Source of the DNA: Thermoproteus uzoniensis 768-20
Lineage (GTDB): Archaea; Thermoproteota; Thermoprotei; Thermoproteales; Thermoproteaceae
Direction: 5' to 3'
Assembly (NCBI RefSeq): GCF_000193375.1
Contig: NC_015315.1
Location: forward strand, 1,806,622 to 1,870,621
DNA length: 64,000 nucleotides
A program made the position numbers and the translations under genes. The notes beneath the pieces are model-generated. The model had not been told where the DNA came from, made no database searches, and saw only the letters and a program-made list of their open reading frames with translations. Of the stretch, positions 58,916-64,000 are shown in pieces; the first letter of the stretch is position 1; the number at the start of each line of letters is the position of its first letter.

Positions 58916-60742
58916 ATGGCCGGTTGGCAAGGCAGAATGCTCAGGGTCGATCTGACGAGGAAGAAGTACGTCGTCCAGGAGCTGGACGCCTCTGTTGCCA
59001 GGGACTTCATAGGCGGCAGAGGCCTCGCCATAAAGATACTGTGGGACGAGCTCCCACCCGGCGTGGATCCGCTGTCGCCGCACAACAAGCTCATATTCGC
59101 CGCAGGCCCGTTGACCGGCCTCACCAACGTCAACATGGGGAAGCTGGTGGTGGCGGCCAAGTCGCCCATAACGGGCGGCTACGGCGACGGCAACATAGGC
59201 GCGTGGGCCGGCGTCTACATGAGGCGCGCGGGCTACGACGCTATTGTCGTCGAGGGCAAGGCCGAGAGACCTACATACCTCTATATAGATGAGAAGGGCG
59301 TCCAATTCCTCGACGCGTCAGATCTCTGGGGCCTCAACACCTGGGCGACTGAGGACAAGCTACAGAAAATACACGGGAGAGACGCCGGGGTCATCTCCAT
59401 AGGCCCCGCCGGCGAGAACTTGGTCAAATACGCCGTGGTGGTGGCCCAGAAAGGGAGGGCCGGAGGGAGGCCGGGCATGGGCGCCGTCATGGGCTCCAAG
59501 AACCTAAAGGCGTTGGTGGTAAAGGGCAGAGGCGAGATACCGGTGGCGGACAAGGCGATAGGCAAGATGGGGCTGGAGGCCGTGGAGCAGGGGAGGAAGA
59601 TGCCCGGCTACAACTTCTGGATGAGGCAAGGCACCACGTCCACAGTGGAGTGGGCCCAGGAGGCCAGCGTCCTGCCGACCTACAACTTCTCCGAGGGACA
59701 GTTCGACGAGTTCGAGAAGATCGGCGGAGCCATGGTCGAGAAGATGGAGGTCGACCTCAAGTCGTGCCCGCTCTGCTTCATGCCCTGCGGCCACTGGGTC
59801 CCCGCCGAGGGCGGCGTCGCCGAGGTCGACTACGAGAACATAGCCCTCCTGGGATCTAACCTGGGCATAGGCGATCTGTCCAAGGTGGCGGAGCTGAACC
59901 GCATCGCCGACCTCATGGGAATGGACACCATATCGCTCGGCAACACCCTAGGCTTCGCCATGGAGGCAAGCGAGAGGGGGCTCACCAAGGAGCACGGCTT
60001 CAAGATCGAGTGGGGCGACTACAAGGCCGCGCGGGACCTCGCGCTGGATATAGCCTACAGGAGAGGTTTCGGGGACTTGCTGGCGGAAGGCACCATGAGG
60101 GCCTCCCGGAGGCTCAAGGCCGAGGAGCTCGCGGTGCAGGTCAAGGGCCTCGAGGTGTCCGCCTACGACTGCCACGCCGCCCCCGCCATGGCGCTCGCCT
60201 ACGCCACGTCGCCTATAGGCCCCCACCACAAGGACGCCTGGGTCATATCTTGGGAGGTCAAGACCGACCGCTTCGGCTATACGAAAGAGAAGGCGGCTAA
60301 AGTCATAGAGCTACAGAGGATTAGAGGCGGCTGGTTCGAGGCGTTCGTCAGCTGCCGCCTGCCCTGGGTCGAGATATCGTTGCCGCTGGATTGGTACCCC
60401 AAGCTCTTCAAGGCCGCCACCGGCCTCGACGCAACTCCCGAGTACTTCAACGAGGTAGGCGACCGCATATACGCGCTCATAAGGGCCTTCTGGATAAGGG
60501 AATACGGCTACTGGTCTAGGGAGCTCGACGTGCCGCCGCCCAAGTGGTTCAAGAAGCCGCTGACTAAGGGCCCGCTCAAGGGCGCCCATCTGGACTACGG
60601 CAAATACCACGAGATGTTGAGCCACTACTACGACTTGAGGGGCTGGGACGAGAACGGGGTCCCGAGGAGGAGCACTCTGAGGCGCCTAGGCCTCGACTAC
60701 GTGGCGCCCGTCCTCGAGAAATACGTCGAGCTGAAGGACTAG
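58916..60742 (+). CDS. Tungsten-type aldehyde:ferredoxin oxidoreductase family enzyme
   Basis: The 608-residue protein has the AOR N-terminal region (FIGGRGLAIKILWDELP and GPLTGLTNVNMGKLVVAAKS), GGRPGMGAVMGSKNLKAL, and an iron-sulfur set CPLCFMPC (Cys283, 286, 290) with another Cys in YDCHAAPAMAL near 418. It oxidises aldehydes to acids, reducing ferredoxin, with a tungsto-bispterin cofactor. Substrate (generic aldehyde or glyceraldehyde-3-phosphate) cannot be told; adjacency to glgP hints at sugar catabolism. Confidence 0.92.
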   Translation: MAGWQGRMLRVDLTRKKYVVQELDASVARDFIGGRGLAIKILWDELPPGVDPLSPHNKLIFAAGPLTGLTNVNMGKLVVAAKSPITGGYGDGNIGAWAGVYMRRAGYDAIVVEGKAERPTYLYIDEKGVQFLDASDLWGLNTWATEDKLQKIHGRDAGVISIGPAGENLVKYAVVVAQKGRAGGRPGMGAVMGSKNLKALVVKGRGEIPVADKAIGKMGLEAVEQGRKMPGYNFWMRQGTTSTVEWAQEASVLPTYNFSEGQFDEFEKIGGAMVEKMEVDLKSCPLCFMPCGHWVPAEGGVAEVDYENIALLGSNLGIGDLSKVAELNRIADLMGMDTISLGNTLGFAMEASERGLTKEHGFKIEWGDYKAARDLALDIAYRRGFGDLLAEGTMRASRRLKAEELAVQVKGLEVSAYDCHAAPAMALAYATSPIGPHHKDAWVISWEVKTDRFGYTKEKAAKVIELQRIRGGWFEAFVSCRLPWVEISLPLDWYPKLFKAATGLDATPEYFNEVGDRIYALIRAFWIREYGYWSRELDVPPPKWFKKPLTKGPLKGAHLDYGKYHEMLSHYYDLRGWDENGVPRRSTLRRLGLDYVAPVLEKYVELKD

Positions 60743-60805
60743 CCGTCGCGGCGCCGGCCCCCTACGCCTTGGAGTATTACGAGGGCCAGCTGTGCGGGTT
60801 GGCGG

Positions 60806-61762
60806 CTAAAGCCACTGGGTCAGCTCAGTCTGGCCTCTAGGCGGTATTCTGGAAGCCTTGAGGCCCAGCCTGTTCAGCCATCTGGCGAGCTCGTCCACGT
60901 GGCCGTAGACTGTATATATCCTCTTGGCGCGGCTCCTCAAGGCGGTCTCGAGGAGGGCAGGGAAGTCGGCGTGGTTGCTGAGCGGTATGCCCACGGCGCC
61001 TTCCGGCTTGGCCACCGCGTAGTGGCCGCTCAGCTCGACCAAGAGAGAGCCCGGCGGGGGGCGGGACGTGAGGCCTAGGACGACCACCTCGCCGGGATTA
61101 GGCTTTATCCCGCGCGCCAGCTCCCTGCCGCCTGGGAAGCCGAGGGCTCTGTTGAGGGCGGCGACCTTCGGCTCCAGGTAGAGCTTGTTGCCCGGCAGAA
61201 GCCTCGCCATCTCCTGCCCCTTCCCCAGCGGGCCGGCCCTTATGGCGACAGGGGCCTCGCCTCTGTCGGCCAGCGCGGCTATCTCCTCGTAGAGCCTCTC
61301 GCGCGGCGGGAAGACGTAGTGCCGCGAGCCGTAAGTGGCCTCCATGACCAACACGTCGGCCTCGATTGCGTCGGCCCCCCTGACCACGTTGCTGCCTGCC
61401 GGGTTGAAGTCGCCGGTCAGCCCCACAGTCCCGTCCCGCGACTCTATCAGGTACATGACGCTCCCCGGCACGTGGCCTGCGTTGAGGACGTGCAGGAAGA
61501 ACTTGCCCAGATCCAGCCTGTCGCCCGGCCTGGCGAGGACGTACTTCCTGGGCCTCACGCCGTACCTCACCCGCAACACCTGGAGAGTCTCCCTGGTCAA
61601 CACGGCGAACGCCCTCCTGACGTGCCGAGTTACGTGGTCGCTGTGGCCGTGCGTTATGAGGACCGCGTCGTACTTGGACTCGTCGAAGGGCTTGAAGGGG
61701 TCTACCAAGACTCTGAAGCCCCTCCCCTCCACCACCACGCCGTTGTCGAAAAACACCCGCAC
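60806..61762 (-). CDS. MBL-fold nuclease-like protein (RNA 3'-processing relative)
   Basis: The 318-residue protein has the metallo-beta-lactamase motif LITHGHSDHVTRH, a later metal His in LNAGHVPGS and LTGDFNP, and the C-terminal GIPLSNHADFPALL plus YTVYGHVDELARWL. This resembles archaeal mRNA 3'-end processing/exonuclease-like proteins but lacks a clear full beta-CASP domain. It starts with GTG; ttttaaaaa lies 22 bases upstream. Confidence 0.82.
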   Translation of the reverse strand: MRVFFDNGVVVEGRGFRVLVDPFKPFDESKYDAVLITHGHSDHVTRHVRRAFAVLTRETLQVLRVRYGVRPRKYVLARPGDRLDLGKFFLHVLNAGHVPGSVMYLIESRDGTVGLTGDFNPAGSNVVRGADAIEADVLVMEATYGSRHYVFPPRERLYEEIAALADRGEAPVAIRAGPLGKGQEMARLLPGNKLYLEPKVAALNRALGFPGGRELARGIKPNPGEVVVLGLTSRPPPGSLLVELSGHYAVAKPEGAVGIPLSNHADFPALLETALRSRAKRIYTVYGHVDELARWLNRLGLKASRIPPRGQTELTQWL

Positions 61763-61799
61763 GTCTATGCCGAAGCTGTTTTTAAAAAGAACGCGTAGA

Positions 61800-61857
61800 T
61801 CTACGTGATGACCTGTCCCTTTGGGCCCTACATGGCCGCTTATGCCACAGGCTGACC
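61800..61857 (+). ncRNA. C/D box sRNA candidate
   Basis: C GTGATGA (61805-61811) and D CTGA (61852-61855) are separated by exactly 40 bases, the same distance as in the candidate at 42800-42857. The internal D' and C' boxes are poorly conserved. It is in a 229-base gap, and shares the A/T-rich block (61780-61788) with the divergent MBL gene. No reading frame covers it. Confidence 0.45.
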
Positions 61858-61991
61858 TCCGCCGTCCCCGACGGCGATGTTGAACGAGCTCTCTGCCTAG
61901 ACGTGCCGCAAGCCTCCGCCCGGGCTGTTCCCCGGTAGGCCGTATTGCCCAATATAGTTCTCGGCGCCGCGTCGGCCCTCCGGCCGGCCGC

Positions 61992-62597
61992 CTATTCGAA
62001 GGACACGCCGTCGACGGTGGTGAGGGTCGCCTTGTAGAGGAAGTCCATCTGCCTCAACGCCGCCGCGTAGTCGAACTCGTTGAGTGCGGCTATTGCGTCT
62101 ATCGGGACCGCCACGTCGTAGAGCCTCAGCCTGGCGCCCGCCACAGCGTGTAGGACGCAGATGTTGGCCACAGTGCCCACAACCACGAGGTGCCGCACGC
62201 CGTACATGCGGAGTATGTGGTCCAGAGGAGTCCCGAAGAACGGGTCGTACCTCATCTTCTCCACGACCAAGTCGCCCTCCCTCGGCTTGAGCTCTTCGAC
62301 TATCTGCCAGCCCCACGAGCCCTTGACCACGTGGGGGCCCCATATGGGGAACTCCACGGGGTCGTCCGGGTAATGGGTGTCTTGGGTATAGACGATGCGG
62401 ACCTTCTTGGCCCGGGCTCTCTCCAGGAGCTTGGCTATACGGGGGATTATCTCCCTGGCCGAGGGCCCGTAGAGCTTTCCGTTGGGGTGGGCGAAGTCGT
62501 TCTGCATATCGACGACCAGTACGGCGCTCTTGTCGGCGGGGAGCGAGACCTTGTCCACGATGGGTATCCTGGGCACGGCGACTGTCGCAGGCAACAT
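61992..62597 (-). CDS. Isochorismatase-family hydrolase (nicotinamidase-like)
   Basis: The 201-residue protein has an intact triad: Asp30 in AVLVVDMQNDF, Lys114 in VVEKMRYDPF and Cys147 in VGTVANICVLHAV. It resembles PncA-type nicotinamidases (metal-binding TQDTHYPDD region), which make nicotinic acid for NAD recycling, but a generic amidohydrolase is possible. Compare the Cys-less paralogue at 12716-13273. Confidence 0.87.
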   Translation of the reverse strand: MLPATVAVPRIPIVDKVSLPADKSAVLVVDMQNDFAHPNGKLYGPSAREIIPRIAKLLERARAKKVRIVYTQDTHYPDDPVEFPIWGPHVVKGSWGWQIVEELKPREGDLVVEKMRYDPFFGTPLDHILRMYGVRHLVVVGTVANICVLHAVAGARLRLYDVAVPIDAIAALNEFDYAAALRQMDFLYKATLTTVDGVSFE

Positions 62598-62712
62598 GCC
62601 GTAGAGTCCGCGGGGCGGGATAAAAACGGAGCGCGCAATCTATGCGCCCGCGCCGCCTGGCGCGGCCGCGGACCGCGGGCGTAGCTATATAAATCTGCGG
62701 CCGACCTCCTCA

Positions 62713-63387
62713 ATGGGCGCAGTCGGGAGGCAGGTCCCCGCGGTCGGGGTGCTGGCCTTCGACATATATGGCACCCTCTATGATCTGGCCTCGCTGGCCG
62801 AGGCGGCTAGGGGGCTGGTCCCAGACCCCGTGGGCTTCGTGGAGCTCTGGCGCGCCAAACAGCTGGAGTACGCCCTTCTGCTGTCCGTGATGGGGAGGTA
62901 CGAGAGCTTCCGCTCGGTCACGGAAAGGGCCTTGAGGTACACGATCAGGCGGCTGGGCCTGGGCTTGAAGGAGCGGGAGATGGAGACGCTAATGGAGGCG
63001 TGGTTGCGGCTCAAGCCCTACCCGGACGCGGCGCGGTCCTTGCCGAGACTCGCCAGGCGGCACAAGCTGGTGGCCTTGACGAACGGAGATAGGGATATGG
63101 TCGACGCGCTGTTGAGGGACACGGGCCTGAGGGCCCACTTCGCCGAGATACTCTCGGCGGAGGAGGTCGGCGTCTATAAGCCGAGCCCCAAGATCTACGG
63201 GCTGGCCTCCCGGCTGGGAGACGCCGCGTTGGTGTCGTCGAATCCCTGGGACGTCGCCGGGGCCCTCAACGCCGGCCTCAAGGCCATATACCTGAACAGG
63301 CGCGGGTTGCCGACCGAGGAGCTGGGGCCGGAGCCCACGCTCGTCGTCAAGGACCTCGACGAGCTGGCCGATGCCCTGGAGGCGTAG
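62713..63387 (+). CDS. HAD-superfamily hydrolase
   Basis: The 224-residue protein has the four HAD motifs: AFDIYGTLYD (nucleophile Asp), VALTNGDRDM, YKPSPKIYGLA (Lys) and LVSSNPWDVAGAL. The alpha-helical cap resembles type II 2-haloacid dehalogenases. Substrate unknown. The sequence tatataaatc at 62687-62696 lies about 20 bases before the ATG. Confidence 0.9.
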   Translation: MGAVGRQVPAVGVLAFDIYGTLYDLASLAEAARGLVPDPVGFVELWRAKQLEYALLLSVMGRYESFRSVTERALRYTIRRLGLGLKEREMETLMEAWLRLKPYPDAARSLPRLARRHKLVALTNGDRDMVDALLRDTGLRAHFAEILSAEEVGVYKPSPKIYGLASRLGDAALVSSNPWDVAGALNAGLKAIYLNRRGLPTEELGPEPTLVVKDLDELADALEA

Positions 63388-63402
63388 ACGGCGAAAACCG
63401 GT

Positions 63403-63529
63403 TGGCGCCGCCGCCGGGATTTGAACCCTATCCCGAACCCCCTCGCGGGGGCTCGACGGGACCTACGGGTTAACAGCGTCGGCCGCCCCCTAAGGGGACC
63501 GCCGCTATACCGGGCTTAGCTACGGCGGC
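63403..63529 (-). tRNA. tRNA-Asn (GTT) with two introns
   Basis: On the minus strand: acceptor GCCGCCG/CGGCGGC, D stem GCTA/TAGC, anticodon loop CTGTTAA, T loop TTCAAAT, discriminator G and an encoded CCA. Folding needs removal of 21 bases between positions 30 and 31 and about 29 bases in the T stem (CCG then GG). The total of 127 bases equals a 77-base mature tRNA plus 50 bases of intron. Each intron contains a strong GC hairpin (CCCC-TTA-GGGG and CCCCC-GCGA-GGGGG). Confidence 0.88.
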
Positions 63530-63536
63530 GACGGAC

Positions 63537-63560
63537 CACATAATGGAGGTCCTTTATGTG
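63537..63560. repeat. Inverted repeat next to tRNA-Asn
   Basis: CACATAA (63537-63543) and TTATGTG (63554-63560) form a perfect 7-bp inverted repeat with a 10-base spacer, seven bases upstream of the tRNA-Asn 5' end. It coincides with the expected TATA position for that gene. Confidence 0.45.
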
Positions 63561-63660
63561 CTTTTCGCTGGCGCTACCGCCTAGGTTCGTCGGCTTTGAC
63601 TTTCCCAATTTATGCCAGAATTAGGGAAAAGTTTATACGTGATGTCGGCCGGAGGCCCCT

Positions 63661-64000
63661 ATGGAGACGCCGGCTCCTAGAGCTGTAGCGGACGGCGTTT
63701 TTTGGGTGGGGGTGAACGATAGGGTCAAGAGGCTGTTCGAGGCCTTGTGGCCTCTGCCTGACGGCGTGTCCTACAACGCCTACGTCGTCGACGGCGGCGA
63801 CGTGGCCCTCATCGACGCTGCTCCCGAGGAGTTCGCCTACGAATATCTGGGGAGAGTCGGCGAAGTTGTCGGCGATCTCTCGCGGGTCAAATATCTGGTG
63901 TTGAACCACCTCGAGCCCGACCACCACGGGGCCACCCCATACATCCTCCAGAGGCTTAAACACGTCAAGGTGGTTGCGTCGACCACCGCGAGCCGCCTCA
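63661..64000 (+). CDS. Flavodiiron protein, N-terminal part (cut by window edge)
   Basis: The first 113 residues (METPAPRAVADGVFWVGVND...) include the diiron/MBL motif VLNHLEPDHHGATPY, characteristic of flavodiiron oxygen or nitric oxide reductases; the C-terminal flavodoxin domain would lie beyond the window. gtttatacg about 25 bases upstream of the ATG is a good TATA box. It probably protects oxygen-sensitive enzymes such as the AOR. Confidence 0.87.
   Translation, partial: METPAPRAVADGVFWVGVNDRVKRLFEALWPLPDGVSYNAYVVDGGDVALIDAAPEEFAYEYLGRVGEVVGDLSRVKYLVLNHLEPDHHGATPYILQRLKHVKVVASTTASRL

Noticed and set aside
58853-59305. N-terminal extension of the glucan phosphorylase
   Set aside because: The extension covers the start of the divergent AOR gene and both TATA boxes, and its sequence is not phosphorylase-like.

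Overview
The window is a dense, GC-rich chromosomal segment from a hyperthermophilic crenarchaeon of the Thermoproteales, most likely Thermoproteus or a close relative; the genus is an inference from gene content. Pointers to this group are the chromatin protein CC1, a probable S-domain-less (type T) RNase P RNA, tRNA genes with introns at unusual places, leaderless genes whose start codon lies about 22-26 bases after a TATA box, many GTG starts, archaeal ribosomal proteins, and a tungsten-type aldehyde:ferredoxin oxidoreductase.

Layout. 0-4 kb: TauE-type exporter, YkgJ-like cysteine protein, a VapBC module, an MFS transporter. 4.1-7.6 kb: RNase P RNA, a broken gene, glycogen synthase and a sugar-phosphate nucleotidyltransferase. 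7.6-12.1 kb: tryptophan cluster trpA-DMT transporter-trpB2-trpD-trpF. 12.2-16.7 kb: an isochorismatase-fold protein, a three-gene ABC exporter operon and a KaiC-like ATPase. 16.7-22.7 kb: pieces of the spc ribosomal operon (L30, S5, L15, SecY) separated by HEPN/MNT genes, RNase HII, a zinc-finger protein and a family-5 uracil-DNA glycosylase. 22.7-30.4 kb: SPOUT methylase, CC1, VKOR, a left-handed beta-helix protein, Lhr helicase, CBS protein and ITPase. 30.5-36.3 kb: L6, thioredoxin, CoA-disulfide reductase-like enzyme, malate dehydrogenase, protein disulfide oxidoreductase and a thioredoxin-CcdA fusion.

36.3-42.5 kb: a HEPN-MNT fusion remnant, tRNA-Tyr, VapBC, and a five-gene MoxR/DUF58/DUF4129-type membrane cluster. 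42.5-43 kb: three C/D box sRNA candidates around a zinc-ribbon gene. 42.9-47.8 kb: an MFS/acyl-CoA synthetase/CoA-transferase/CitE-lyase operon. 48-50 kb: Trm9-like methyltransferase plus Elp3. 50-55 kb: large surface protein, SufB/D, Nudix, hemerythrin. 55-61 kb: GH57 glucanase, VapBC, glucan phosphorylase divergent from the aldehyde oxidoreductase. 61-64 kb: MBL-fold RNA-processing-like protein, a C/D sRNA candidate, isochorismatase, HAD phosphatase, tRNA-Asn with two introns, and the start of a flavodiiron protein.

Themes: a complete glycogen cycle is spread over the window (synthase, activated-sugar enzyme, GH57, phosphorylase). Thiol-disulfide chemistry is heavily represented (VKOR, thioredoxin, PDO, CcdA fusion, CoADR). 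There are about six toxin-antitoxin-like loci. Small RNAs (RNase P RNA, two intron-containing tRNAs, four C/D candidates) occupy most of the larger gaps between genes.
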